Source: Bacteroidota bacterium
Lineage (GTDB): Bacteria > Bacteroidota > Bacteroidia > Bacteroidales > P3
DNA length: 55,272 nt
Direction: 5' to 3'
NCBI GenBank assembly: GCA_017860255.1
Contig: JAFNAR010000016.1
Span: 1-55,272, forward strand
Program-made: the position numbers and the translations under genes
In this document: positions 9,394 through 18,907 of the stretch, one piece after another
Layout: each line of letters opens with the position of its first letter
Position numbering within the stretch: position 1 is the stretch's first letter
Notes under the pieces: generated by a model
Told to the model about the DNA's origin: nothing
The model's database searches: none
Seen by the model: only the letters and a program-made list of their open reading frames with translations

Positions 9394-12300
9394 ACACGGA
9401 TATAGGTTGTTTGTCAATAGAAGTTAGAGCTAAAGTTTGGAAGTTAAGTTCTTGACCATAGAATTTGTCTGAATTTGTTCTTGCATAAGCCCTTATATTA
9501 TATGCTTGTCCTGTTTGTAGATTAGTTGGGTTTGCTGTAATATTATTAATTCCTGAGGCAGAAATAATGTTTGCATCTTCCCATGTTTGAGAAGGTAACT
9601 TATATTCAAATCCTCTTGCATTGATTTCTTCTGTGCCTTGAGTAATTGTTCCATAAAATATTGCTGACGTTTGAGTAATATTAGCTATAGAATCAGTAGT
9701 TACAGAAGGAGGGAATAATGGGAGAGTAGTGAAGGTAACAATATCTCCGTATGCAGTATCAGAAATAGTTGTAACATAAGCTCTATAATCATAAGATGTA
9801 TTTTCACTTAAACCTATTAGATTATATGAATAAGGATTAACTAATGGAGTTATCAATTGTTGATTCCATATCAAACTATTTGATAATTTCCATTCAAATC
9901 CTTGAGATGTTATTGTATCAGTTCCATGAAGATAATTTGCATTTAATGTTGCTGATGAATCTGTAATATTAATAGGAATCATTGTATTCACTTCAGGAGC
10001 TATTTGTCCTGCATATGCTGTAAATGTTCTACTAATCCAACCAGAATAACTTGTACCACAGTTTGCTCTAACATAAACAGTATAAGTATTTCCTGCAATA
10101 AGGCCTGTTAATTGATAAGATGCATTTGTAACGTTTATTATATTTGCTTCATTTCCACTTAATTTTACCTGCCAACTAGTTTCTGAACCTCCAGGAGTCC
10201 ATGAAACTAAAGCTGTTGTATTTCTAATATTTGTTACATCAATATTAATTGGATGTGGACACAATGAATTATTATCATAAACTTTAATATCATCCAAACC
10301 TACCCCATAATCATATTCAACATATCCTTCAAAAGCAATTTGATAAGTTGAAGATTGATGAGGCAAAGCTATTGAATCTTTTTGCCATGATGAAATATCT
10401 GAAGTAAAAGATTGTAATTCTACCCAAGCACTATCTGCACTTGTTCTATAATATACCCTTAATTCACCTTGTTTAGAATACCATTCTTTTTGTATATGCC
10501 AATAAGATAAATATGGTTCTGCTAATTCTGATATATCCATTATTGGAGAAACTAACTTATTGGTTGTAGTACTATTATCAAATTCTACTAATTGAGCAAA
10601 ATTATTTCCTTCATGAGGATAAGTTGTTAAATAAATATAATATGGAGATGTTCCCCAAGAATAACTTCCTGATACAAACTCTTGAGACCAACATGATAAT
10701 TCATTTTCAAATCCTTCATGATAAGGGAATTCATTTATTGCATTTACACTACAAGATGTAGTAAAGTTAATATGATTTGCAAAATCAATTAATGTTGTAT
10801 CAGTTCCACAAATAGCTCTAACATAAACACGATATATTGTACCATAGTTTAATCCTTGAAGAGAAATGAAAGGACTATATACTATAGTATCGGTTGTTAA
10901 TGCATCTGTTATTTTTCTATAGGATACAATATATTGATTAGCAGAAGTTGAATTCCATAAAATATCAGCAGAATTTTCTGTTATATTAGACGCAACTATA
11001 TTATCAGGTCGTTGACATGTTTCGTGAATAACTTTAACATTATCTATAGCTGCTAAAGGCAACATATTTCTATTAGCATCCAAACATAAAAATATTATTC
11101 TTTTTACTCCTGTTTTATTGCCCAATAAAATATTAGTTCTTCTCCATGCACTTGCTCCATAAAATAATCCAAGATTATCATTGTTAATACCCTGTAATGC
11201 GGGATAATCATTCATTAAATCATTTGAAATTGGATAATCAACATCTCTTATAAGTACTACGATACATGAACTAACAGCACCTTCACTTAAATATCCATAA
11301 TTCTTCCAATCAAAAGATAAAGTAGAAGTTAATGTTGTATCTGTACCAAAATCTATATCACGATATAAATAAGATGTAATATTACCATTTGTTACAGCAT
11401 AAGATATTCCGTTATTATTAGACATATATGCCGACAAATAATCATTTACTTGTCCTGATATTCCATTTCCGGCTGCATTACCTATTGCCCAGTTATTTAC
11501 TGTAGAAGATAATCTTTGCCAGTTATTATTTTCAGTTGTATCTTCAAATCCACAATTATAAGGTAATGTTGCAGGCAAACCTGAAGTGTATGTAGTTATT
11601 TTATTTGACCATTCTCCTCTTCCTCCATTACATATTTGACGTACAGCAAAACTATATTGAGTATTTGGTGTTAAAGATGTAACAGCATGAGGAAATGATA
11701 CATTTCCAGATATAGTTACCATTGTTCCATTATCAGCTATAAAGTTTGCTGAATCCACTGGAGCATAAGATATTTCCCAACCTTGTCCTATGAAATTATT
11801 ATTATTCCATAAAAGGGATGCTTCTGTTGATGCAGTTGATGTTGAAACTAAATCTATAGTATTAGGACATCCTTCAGCAAAATTAATTACTACATCATCT
11901 AATAGCATATTCCATCCACTATTATCATTAGGGATATATTTAAATGCAATATAATTATTACTTCCACTCAATAATGAATTATTAAAATTTACCTCATAAT
12001 AAGTATAATCAGTTGTTGTAGGATGAATAGTTTGTATAAGTTCAAATGTTGAAGTATCCGAATTATCACTCATAACACCAATTTGCATATCTCCTGCAGC
12101 TAAATATTCTGTTCTTAACCAAAAACCAACCTTTAAAGATTGAATATCTACATTAATTTGAGGTGTTATTGCATAAATTGGACGATCCGATTGAAAATCT
12201 ATACATGATGTAGAACTATGTGCATAATAATCCCAATGAATTAATAATGGATAACCACCTGGTTGATAAGAATAATAAATTTCAGGACGAGACCAACATA

Positions 12301-14854
12301 AAGGGAAAGTCATTGTTCCATAAGAATCAAAATTTATTGTATAAGGAATAGATGATATTGATTCACATAAAGTATTAAAATTAATATGAGTACTTGTTGA
12401 AGACAACATATAATTACAATTTGTGCTTACAAATACATCGTATGTTGTTGAAGAATTTAATCCTGTTAAAGTAAAAGGATATTCAGTTACTAATACTGAG
12501 TCATAAACTGTATCTGATAATGCTTTATAATATAAATACCATGAATTATCTGTATTATGAGCTGCTTGCCAAGAAATATCGGCACTATTAGATGTTATAT
12601 TTGAAGCTACAACAGTTGTTGGGTTTGAACAAGAAGGTATTGTGGAAATTTCTACATCATCTAAACGTAAATAATAACCATTAGTATTATCTTTACGTAC
12701 AAAAGCAATATAACGATTTCCTGTATATTGATTTAAATTAATATCATATTTTTGCCAGTTGCCTTGAGGTATATTTTGTGTAAGAATATGAGTAAAACCT
12801 GACATATTACCATAATCTCCCATACCTGTTGTATCTAAAATTAGATCTTCATCTGAAATAAATATAGATATATCTTCAGGTTCTGATGAATTTATTAAAT
12901 TTCTCATTAACCAAAAACTTAGTTTTTCGTTTCCTGTTAAATGTATCAATGGAGATATTAACCAATCATTATGATTATTGGCGCTAGAACTTGTATAACA
13001 TTGAGCAGAACCTAAACCTGTATGTGTTGTTGCACCCGCCGTTCCAAAACTACTATATTCTGCTCTTTGCCAAGAATAATCTTGATAATTTCCATATGCA
13101 TTTACATTTACACCCTTGTCAATAACAGTCCAACAACTTGGAGAAGGTTTATTTCCTGGATAAAGTGTAATTACCCAATCATTTTCGAATCCTTCTGTGT
13201 ATGGAAAATCTGTAATGGCTCTACACTCTGGTCCAAAACTAATTATACTACTTGCTTCTGATTGTTCAATACCACAATTAGTTTTTATATATAAATCATA
13301 TATGGAATCACCATCTATAGAAAGAGTATATGGATTTGATGACACTAAGATTGAATCATAATTTATTGATCTATGTCTTTTATAGAATATATACCATGAA
13401 CTATCTGTTGTATGTGCATTATTCCATGATAAATCCACACTTGTTGATGTTAAATTAGAATATGTTATTGATGTTGGAGGGATACAATTAGGTATTGTAG
13501 ATATTTCAACATCATCTAAACGAAGTGCTGAACCTGAAGGTGTGTTTTGACGAACAAAAGCAATATAACGATTACCTGAATATTGACTTAAATTTATTTC
13601 ATATCTTTGCCAATCTCCAACTGGTAGAACTTGATTAAATAATTGAGTAAAATGTTGCATATTACCATATTGACCCATTCCTACAGTATCTAATATAATA
13701 TTAGTATCAGAAATAAATACAGATATTTCATCTACATCTGTAGTTGTTGCATCATTATTCATTGCCCAAAATCTCAATCTTTCATTACCTGTCAAAGAAA
13801 CTAAAGGTGTAATTAACCAATCGTTATGATTTCCTTGTCCATAATATGTGGAAATTGAAGCACAAGCACTTCCTGTATGGCTACCATCAGTAACTCTTTT
13901 CCACCAATGCTGATAATAATCACTATATCCTTCAATACCTTTATCTACAACAGACCAACAAGTTGGAGAAACTTGATTAGAAGGAGATGTTGTCATTGTC
14001 CAATCCGACTCAAATCCTTCTGTCCATGGAAAGGCTGTAATTACTCCACATGCAGTTGTAAATATTGATATATTAGACCAATCACTTTCATCTATTGAAT
14101 TACAAATTGTTTTTACTCTAAATTTATATTGAGAAGAAGGAGATAAGGAAGATATTGTATAAGGATTAGTTGTTACATTTGATATTTCTGTTGCGAAAGA
14201 CCAATCATTTGAATTTGCTGGCATATATTGTATAGTCCAATTTGAACCTGTTGTATCTGTCCAACCTAAATCTATACTTGTTGTATTAATATTATTTGCA
14301 ACCAATGATCTTGGTCTTGGACATGATGGAACAAATAAATTTGTTCCTGTTACATCATCAATCATTATTCTACAACCAAAATTATCAACAACCTTAAAAG
14401 CAACATAAATATTTTGTCCTACATAATTAGTTAAAGGAACAGAATATTGAGTCCAACTTGTCGGAATCTGTTCGTTGGAAATATTTAATAAACTCGTTGT
14501 ATTAAAAGAACTAACAGTATTTCCTGTTGTTGAAATTAATATATCTAATGAAGTCCCGCTATAATAGGAGTCTGTCATTACCCAAAACTTAATTGTATCC
14601 AATCCTGTTTCAACAGATAATTTTGGTGTTACTAGCAAATTTTCATGTCCTGGGTAACCATATTGTACACTTGCACAAGAATTACCTCTGGAAGAAATAT
14701 AACTATTCCATGTTACATTTCCAGAAACATTAATTGCCGTCCAATCTTCTGGAGGAAATGTTGTTCCTTCAAAACCTTCATTGAGCGTTTGAGCCCAACT
14801 ACTACCCATAGCAAATGCCATTGCTATCAATAAAAAGAATATTTTTTTCATCAT
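9158..14854 (-). CDS. Giant secreted choice-of-anchor J/FN3 protein with T9SS type A sorting domain (1898 aa)
   Basis: A surface or secreted adhesin-like protein. The signal peptide covers residues 1–22 (MMKKIFFLLIAMAFAMGSSWAQ). A choice-of-anchor J domain (~23–178) is followed by FN3 (~178–267). Two successive anchor J + FN3 units (~269–540 and ~544–825) resemble each other closely: both have the FPxTEGFE start, a HNDWLI core and an LRLDDVEISTIP end. More alternating jelly-roll/FN3 modules follow, then two FN3-like repeats and a C-terminal sorting domain with MYPNPA and GVYYVRI. No protease motif is present. Directly upstream and divergent is a second LytS/LytTR pair. The 3' DNA is nearly identical to that of the 131–7111 gene, which marks the two as paralogues. 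Ligand unknown. Confidence 0.93.
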   Translation of the reverse strand: MMKKIFFLLIAMAFAMGSSWAQTLNEGFEGTTFPPEDWTAINVSGNVTWNSYISSRGNSCASVQYGYPGHENLLVTPKLSVETGLDTIKFWVMTDSYYSGTSLDILISTTGNTVSSFNTTSLLNISNEQIPTSWTQYSVPLTNYVGQNIYVAFKVVDNFGCRIMIDDVTGTNLFVPSCPRPRSLVANNINTTSIDLGWTDTTGSNWTIQYMPANSNDWSFATEISNVTTNPYTISSLSPSSQYKFRVKTICNSIDESDWSNISIFTTACGVITAFPWTEGFESDWTMTTSPSNQVSPTCWSVVDKGIEGYSDYYQHWWKRVTDGSHTGSACASISTYYGQGNHNDWLITPLVSLTGNERLRFWAMNNDATTTDVDEISVFISDTNIILDTVGMGQYGNMQHFTQLFNQVLPVGDWQRYEINLSQYSGNRYIAFVRQNTPSGSALRLDDVEISTIPNCIPPTSITYSNLTSTSVDLSWNNAHTTDSSWYIFYKRHRSINYDSILVSSNPYTLSIDGDSIYDLYIKTNCGIEQSEASSIISFGPECRAITDFPYTEGFENDWVITLYPGNKPSPSCWTVIDKGVNVNAYGNYQDYSWQRAEYSSFGTAGATTHTGLGSAQCYTSSSANNHNDWLISPLIHLTGNEKLSFWLMRNLINSSEPEDISIFISDEDLILDTTGMGDYGNMSGFTHILTQNIPQGNWQKYDINLNQYTGNRYIAFVRKDNTNGYYLRLDDVEISTIPSCSNPTTVVASNITSNSADISWQAAHNTDNSWYLYYKALSDTVYDSVLVTEYPFTLTGLNSSTTYDVFVSTNCNYMLSSTSTHINFNTLCESISSIPYTINFDSYGTMTFPLCWSRPEIYYSYQPGGYPLLIHWDYYAHSSTSCIDFQSDRPIYAITPQINVDIQSLKVGFWLRTEYLAAGDMQIGVMSDNSDTSTFELIQTIHPTTTDYTYYEVNFNNSLLSGSNNYIAFKYIPNDNSGWNMLLDDVVINFAEGCPNTIDLVSTSTASTEASLLWNNNNFIGQGWEISYAPVDSANFIADNGTMVTISGNVSFPHAVTSLTPNTQYSFAVRQICNGGRGEWSNKITTYTSGLPATLPYNCGFEDTTENNNWQRLSSTVNNWAIGNAAGNGISGQVNDYLSAYMSNNNGISYAVTNGNITSYLYRDIDFGTDTTLTSTLSFDWKNYGYLSEGAVSSCIVVLIRDVDYPISNDLMNDYPALQGINNDNLGLFYGASAWRRTNILLGNKTGVKRIIFLCLDANRNMLPLAAIDNVKVIHETCQRPDNIVASNITENSADILWNSTSANQYIVSYRKITDALTTDTIVYSPFISLQGLNYGTIYRVYVRAICGTDTTLIDFANHINFTTSCSVNAINEFPYHEGFENELSCWSQEFVSGSYSWGTSPYYIYLTTYPHEGNNFAQLVEFDNSTTTNKLVSPIMDISELAEPYLSYWHIQKEWYSKQGELRVYYRTSADSAWVELQSFTSDISSWQKDSIALPHQSSTYQIAFEGYVEYDYGVGLDDIKVYDNNSLCPHPINIDVTNIRNTTALVSWTPGGSETSWQVKLSGNEANIINVTNASYQLTGLIAGNTYTVYVRANCGTSYSGWISRTFTAYAGQIAPEVNTMIPINITDSSATLNANYLHGTDTITSQGFEWKLSNSLIWNQQLITPLVNPYSYNLIGLSENTSYDYRAYVTTISDTAYGDIVTFTTLPLFPPSVTTDSIANITQTSAIFYGTITQGTEEINARGFEYKLPSQTWEDANIISASGINNITANPTNLQTGQAYNIRAYARTNSDKFYGQELNFQTLALTSIDKQPISVLMYPNPATNETKLIVSGVQGDTKIVLSDVQGRILNTIDIKAINGVVEQTIDVNNLAKGVYYVRIQNSNLNRTNKLIVK
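9544..9712. repeat. Copy 2 of the near-identical FN3-module segment (partner 811–979)
   Basis: DNA-level match to 811–979 within the penultimate FN3-like module of the 1898-aa protein. Confidence 0.88.
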
Positions 14855-14884
14855 TTAATGTATTAATTATTAAAATTGTCGAGG

Positions 14885-14960
14885 CAAATATATTATATTA
14901 TTAATTATCATAAATGAGCAAATAGTTAAAAACGCAAAAACGACTATTTATCGCGAAAAA
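14885..14960 (-). promoter_or_regulatory. Promoter and putative regulator repeats upstream of the 1898-aa protein gene
   Basis: The minus strand carries TATATTTG (14892–14885), a consensus -7 box, 30 bp before the ATG. Upstream, plus-strand CGCAAAAA (14933–14940) and CGCGAAAAA (14952–14960) are repeated with 20-bp spacing, and CTATTT/AAATAG forms a short palindrome around the second copy. Direct repeats two helical turns apart suit LytTR binding, but this is inference. Confidence 0.4.
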
Positions 14961-15010
14961 TAGCCTTTTATCATACTGTTAGATTTTCATCTATAAGATT
15001 TTATTTATTG

Positions 15011-15018
15011 TATCTTTG
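15011..15018 (+). promoter_or_regulatory. Bacteroidota -7 promoter box for the second LytS/LytTR operon
   Basis: TATCTTTG is a full TAnnTTTG match 21 bp before the ATG at 15040. It overlaps the possible TTG start at 15016, which argues against that start. Confidence 0.6.
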
Positions 15019-15039
15019 CCAAAAATTATTTTAATAGAA

Positions 15040-16041
15040 ATGAAATTCTTTAATCAGTTAAAATTTAAACGGACATTATTATTTTCCAGTATAATAATAG
15101 TTATTCTTGTTATTTATCCAAATATAACTAATTTATTTTACAATTGGAACGAAATAGATTCTACCTTTATTAAATTCTTCATTTTTAGATTTTCCGCATT
15201 CACTGTATTCACTTATATATTATTATTTGAGAATATTTCCAAATTAAAGTCTAATAATTTCTCTAAAAGGTTATTTTATTCGTTTATAATCACATTAGTG
15301 TTTTATGGAATAAATATAATTGCTTCACTTCCTTTCTACATATATGAAAAACCTCATATAGCACTATCTATATTACTATTTCAATGTTTATTTATATATG
15401 GAATATGTTTACTTATAGGGCATATATATTCTCTTCATTTAGAACAAGATATTAAAGAAAAAAAAATTAAGCAACTAAAAATAGAGAATCTACAAAGTAA
15501 ATGTGATGCTCTTGCTAATCAAATAAGCCCTCATTTCTTTTTCAATTCTTTAAATGGACTAACTGGTTTGGTTGAAAATGAACAAGCATTAGAATATATA
15601 AACAAGCTTTCTGGTATTTTTAGATATATATTACAGAAACAAGGTAAAGATATAGTTACATTAAAAGAAGAACTTGATTTTCTTCAATCTTACAGATATT
15701 TAATTGAAGTAAGATATTCTGGAAAACTTTTCTTTGATATAAAAATAGACAATAATTTTTTAGGTTATAAAATTCCATTCCTTTCATTTCTACCTTTAAT
15801 TGAAAACATAATAAAGCATAACAAAATAGATAGCGATAATAAAATGTTTATTTCAGTATACGTAAACAAAAATAATGAATTAATTATATCTAATCCTATT
15901 CGTGAGAAAATGTTTAAAGAGCCTAGCAATGGAATTGGACTCACTAATCTTTCTTCCCGTTTTCATTTATTAATACATAAAGACATAAAAATTGATAATA
16001 ATAATGATAGATTCTCCGTTTATTTACCATTAACAGCATAA
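15040..16041 (+). CDS. LytS/YehU-type sensor histidine kinase, second copy (333 aa)
   Basis: A membrane sensor kinase of the His_kinase family. About four hydrophobic segments (~12–30, 45–65, 78–100 and 107–130) are followed by a coiled linker. The H-box QISPHFFFNSLN carries H165. The N-box is IENIIKHN and the lid is NGIGLTNLSSRF. I chose ATG 15040 over an in-frame TTG at 15016, because the TTG lies inside the consensus -7 promoter box TATCTTTG (15011–15018). The ATG also gives 333 aa, identical to the paralogue at 8010–9011. It is divergent from the 1898-aa T9SS gene and 9 bp from its own regulator, so it may control the adjacent giant. Confidence 0.92.
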   Translation: MKFFNQLKFKRTLLFSSIIIVILVIYPNITNLFYNWNEIDSTFIKFFIFRFSAFTVFTYILLFENISKLKSNNFSKRLFYSFIITLVFYGINIIASLPFYIYEKPHIALSILLFQCLFIYGICLLIGHIYSLHLEQDIKEKKIKQLKIENLQSKCDALANQISPHFFFNSLNGLTGLVENEQALEYINKLSGIFRYILQKQGKDIVTLKEELDFLQSYRYLIEVRYSGKLFFDIKIDNNFLGYKIPFLSFLPLIENIIKHNKIDSDNKMFISVYVNKNNELIISNPIREKMFKEPSNGIGLTNLSSRFHLLIHKDIKIDNNNDRFSVYLPLTA

Positions 16042-16050
16042 GCATAGGTA

Positions 16051-16800
16051 ATGAGAATTTTGATAGTTGAAGACGAAACAATTGCATTTAACTTATTAAG
16101 AAAAATGCTCTTAAAAATAGACTCAACAATAAATATTGTTGGTAATACAGAAAGCATTAGTCAAACTATAAACTGGTTGAATAATAATCCATCTCCTGAT
16201 TTAATTTTTATGGATATTAATCTTTCTGATGGTTCTGCCTTCAATATTTTCAAACAAAAAGAAATTGAAACCCCAATTATTTTTACAACTGCTTATGATG
16301 AATATGCTTTAGATGCTTTTAAGGTAAATAGTATTGATTATCTCTTAAAACCTATAGCCCAAGAAGATTTAAGAAAAGCTTATGAAAAATTCAAACGACT
16401 AAATAAAGAAGATATTAAAAATTATTTTTCTAATCTTTCTCAACTAATACCTCCAAAACAATATATTCAGAATTTAATTGTTTACAAAAAAGACAAATTA
16501 ATACCCATTCCATTAAATGAAGTATCATGTTTTTATGCTACAAACAATGAAACATCTATATTTTTAAACACCAATAAAACATATCCTTATAATAAGACAT
16601 TAGAAAATATTATGCACGACTTAGACCCAAATAATTTCTTTCGTGCCAATAAACAATTTATTATTTCACGTCAAAGTATAATAGATATTACAGTTTGGTT
16701 TGATAATCGTTTACGAATTAATCTTGAAATAGATACTCCTGAAACTATTTTCATAAGCAAAAACAAAGCTTCTGATTTTAAACAATGGATAATTTCTTAA
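16051..16800 (+). CDS. LytTR-family response regulator, second copy (249 aa)
   Basis: Receiver domain with E7/D8, phospho-acceptor D55 in IFMDINL and the conserved Lys in LLKPI. The C-terminal LytTR DNA-binding domain covers about 143–247 (LIVYKKDKLIPIPLNEVSCF..FFRANKQFIIS). It is the second gene of an operon with the kinase, 9 bp apart. Likely target: the divergent 1898-aa T9SS gene, because both promoters sit in the 185-bp gap 14855–15039. Its last codons form one arm of a perfect 20-bp inverted repeat (16783–16831). Confidence 0.93.
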   Translation: MRILIVEDETIAFNLLRKMLLKIDSTINIVGNTESISQTINWLNNNPSPDLIFMDINLSDGSAFNIFKQKEIETPIIFTTAYDEYALDAFKVNSIDYLLKPIAQEDLRKAYEKFKRLNKEDIKNYFSNLSQLIPPKQYIQNLIVYKKDKLIPIPLNEVSCFYATNNETSIFLNTNKTYPYNKTLENIMHDLDPNNFFRANKQFIISRQSIIDITVWFDNRLRINLEIDTPETIFISKNKASDFKQWIIS

Positions 16801-16831
16801 TTTATAAACTTAATTAAGAAATTATCCATTG
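16783..16831. repeat. Perfect 20-bp inverted repeat overlapping the regulator's stop codon
   Basis: Arm 16783–16802 (core CAATGGATAATTTC) pairs without mismatch with 16812–16831 across a 9-nt loop. The first arm contains the last codons and stop of the regulator gene. It sits between two convergent genes and could act as a bidirectional terminator or mRNA end-protecting hairpin, although no strong T-tract follows. Confidence 0.8.
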
Positions 16832-16850
16832 CTCTTTAAATTAATATACT

Positions 16851-18878
16851 TTATTTTTTAAAGTTTGCCTTTCCTTCTTCCAAGAACTTGATGAAATTAT
16901 TCACATTTCTGTCATAACTCTTTGGAGTATTGAGAACTTTACCGTCTGCACTCATCAAAACATATAAAGGTTGAGCATTAGCATTAAAATGTTCTATCTG
17001 ATAGTTGTGATTTCTCTTACCAAGGGTTTTCAAAACTCTTCCATCCTTTAGAGTAACCCATTCATCTTTGGGTAGTTCAATAGTGTTTACGTCGCAATAA
17101 AGAGCAACCATTACATAATCCTCTTGAAGAATTTTCTTAACGCCTGGATCTACCCAAACATAGTTTTCCATTTCTCTACAATTTGCACAAGTTTTTCCAG
17201 TAAAGTCAATAAACAAAGGTTTGTTAACTTTTGTTGCGTAAGCTTTTGCTTCTTCTAAATCAAAGAATCCTTCAAAACCTGTTGGCATATGTAATTTATC
17301 TGCATACTTCCTATTTGTTGGTAGTCCTTCCTCATTTCCTGATGATTTTGAAGAAGAGTTTTCAAATATAATTCTTCCAAGGTCAAAATCCTGAGTTGTT
17401 GGAGGTGGAATATAACCTGAGATAGCTTTTAATGGTGCTCCAAACATTCCTGGAATCATATAAACCACAAAAGAAAATATAATTATTGAAGAGAATAATC
17501 TTCCTACTGATATCTTCTCAAGGTCTTTATCCCCTTTGAATTTTAGTTTACCAAGGAAGTATAAACCAAGTAGAGTAAATACTACTATCCACAATGCAAG
17601 ATAAGTCTCTCTATCCAATATTCCCCAACCAGCACTTAAATCGGCCATTGAAAGGAATTTCAAACCAAGTGCTATTTCTAAGAAACCAAACACAATCTTT
17701 ACTGTATTTAACCATGAACCTGATTTCATCTTGCTCATTATTGATGGAAACATAGCCAAAAGAGTAAATGGAAGAGCAAATCCAATAGCAAATCCAATCA
17801 TTGAAATAAAGAATACAAAACTATTGCTTGAACCTGAAGCCATCTCAATAAGGGCAGCCCCAAGAATTGGACCAGTACATGAGAATGAAACTAAAACTGT
17901 TGTTAATGCAATAAAGAATGAACCTAAATACCCTCCCTTATCTGCTTTTTGGTCAGATTTGTTAATCCAAGAAGAAGGAAGTGTAATTTCAAACATTCCA
18001 AAGAAAGAGAATGCGAATATCATAAATATCACAAAGAACAATAAATTAGGAACCCAGTGTGTAGAAATAATATACATTGCATCCTTACCTAATAATAAGG
18101 TAAGAGCAAGTCCAAGAACTGCGAAAATAAATATAATTGAGCCTCCAAAGAAATAAGCTTGTTTTAATCCTTTTTTCTTATCCTTATTCCCTTTCATAAA
18201 GAAAGATATTGTCATAGGTATCATTGGAAATACACAAGGAGTAATTAAAGCCAAAAGGCCCGCTCCGAAAGAAATTAAAAATACCATTAATAAGGATTTG
18301 TTTTTAACTGAAGTTGAAGAAGAATCTGAAGCTGTAATTGTACTTGTTTCACTAATTGCCCCTTTATCATTTTGAGCATCTGTTGAAGTTTCGGTTTCTG
18401 TAACAACTTCTGACATTTGAGAAGCTTTAGGATTTCCCTTCACATCAAAGATAAAAGCAACATCTTCAGGAGGTATGCAACTTCCTTTTTCGCATAATTG
18501 GAAATTAACACTACCTTTTACCTTAAAGTCTTTTTCTCTTCTAACCTTAATCTTTTGACGAAATAGCACTGTACCTCCAAAATGTTTTGTAGTATCTTTA
18601 GCATACTTGTCATATTCAGCTATTGCTTTTGGTTCAATAACTTTACCTATTTTTTGGTAGTCATTACTTTTTTCAAATTCAAAAACAATTGGAAGTTCTG
18701 TTCCTTTTGTGTATTGAGAATAAATATGCCATCCATCACCTAATTTAACTTTAAGTTGTAATTCGGAAATGGAGTCATTAATCTTTTTTGTTTTGAAATC
18801 CCATTTTGCTTGGGAAAAAACACTGCTTGCAAACAGCATAATTGCAGCTAGTGTAAGTGTAATTTTTAATTGTTTCAT
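16851..18878 (-). CDS. dsbD: DsbD-type thiol:disulfide interchange protein (675 aa)
   Basis: It passes electrons from cytoplasmic thioredoxin across the inner membrane to periplasmic or secreted thiol proteins. The signal peptide covers ~1–22. The N-terminal DsbD-alpha-like domain (~25–150) has a cysteine pair C129/C134 (CEKGSCIPPE). The CcdA-like membrane core (~195–490) carries C215 in LITPCVFPMIPMT and a second cysteine in FSCTGPILG. The C-terminal thioredoxin domain has C564-A-N-C567 in TGKTCANCREMENYVW. All six redox cysteines expected of DsbD are visible. It lies 29 bp downstream of the envC-like gene on the same strand, a probable operon. Confidence 0.95.
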   Translation of the reverse strand: MKQLKITLTLAAIMLFASSVFSQAKWDFKTKKINDSISELQLKVKLGDGWHIYSQYTKGTELPIVFEFEKSNDYQKIGKVIEPKAIAEYDKYAKDTTKHFGGTVLFRQKIKVRREKDFKVKGSVNFQLCEKGSCIPPEDVAFIFDVKGNPKASQMSEVVTETETSTDAQNDKGAISETSTITASDSSSTSVKNKSLLMVFLISFGAGLLALITPCVFPMIPMTISFFMKGNKDKKKGLKQAYFFGGSIIFIFAVLGLALTLLLGKDAMYIISTHWVPNLLFFVIFMIFAFSFFGMFEITLPSSWINKSDQKADKGGYLGSFFIALTTVLVSFSCTGPILGAALIEMASGSSNSFVFFISMIGFAIGFALPFTLLAMFPSIMSKMKSGSWLNTVKIVFGFLEIALGLKFLSMADLSAGWGILDRETYLALWIVVFTLLGLYFLGKLKFKGDKDLEKISVGRLFSSIIIFSFVVYMIPGMFGAPLKAISGYIPPPTTQDFDLGRIIFENSSSKSSGNEEGLPTNRKYADKLHMPTGFEGFFDLEEAKAYATKVNKPLFIDFTGKTCANCREMENYVWVDPGVKKILQEDYVMVALYCDVNTIELPKDEWVTLKDGRVLKTLGKRNHNYQIEHFNANAQPLYVLMSADGKVLNTPKSYDRNVNNFIKFLEEGKANFKK

Positions 18879-18907
18879 ATGTTTTTTAAGTGTTAATTAT
18901 CTTTGTT

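Noticed and set aside
15016..15039. TTG start eight codons upstream for the second LytS kinase
   Set aside because: It lies inside the -7 box TATCTTTG, and the ATG at 15040 gives the same length as the paralogue.
17731..18156. A 141-codon plus-strand ORF opposite dsbD
   Set aside because: It is antisense to the conserved CcdA-like membrane core. Its length is explained by the codon bias of the real gene.
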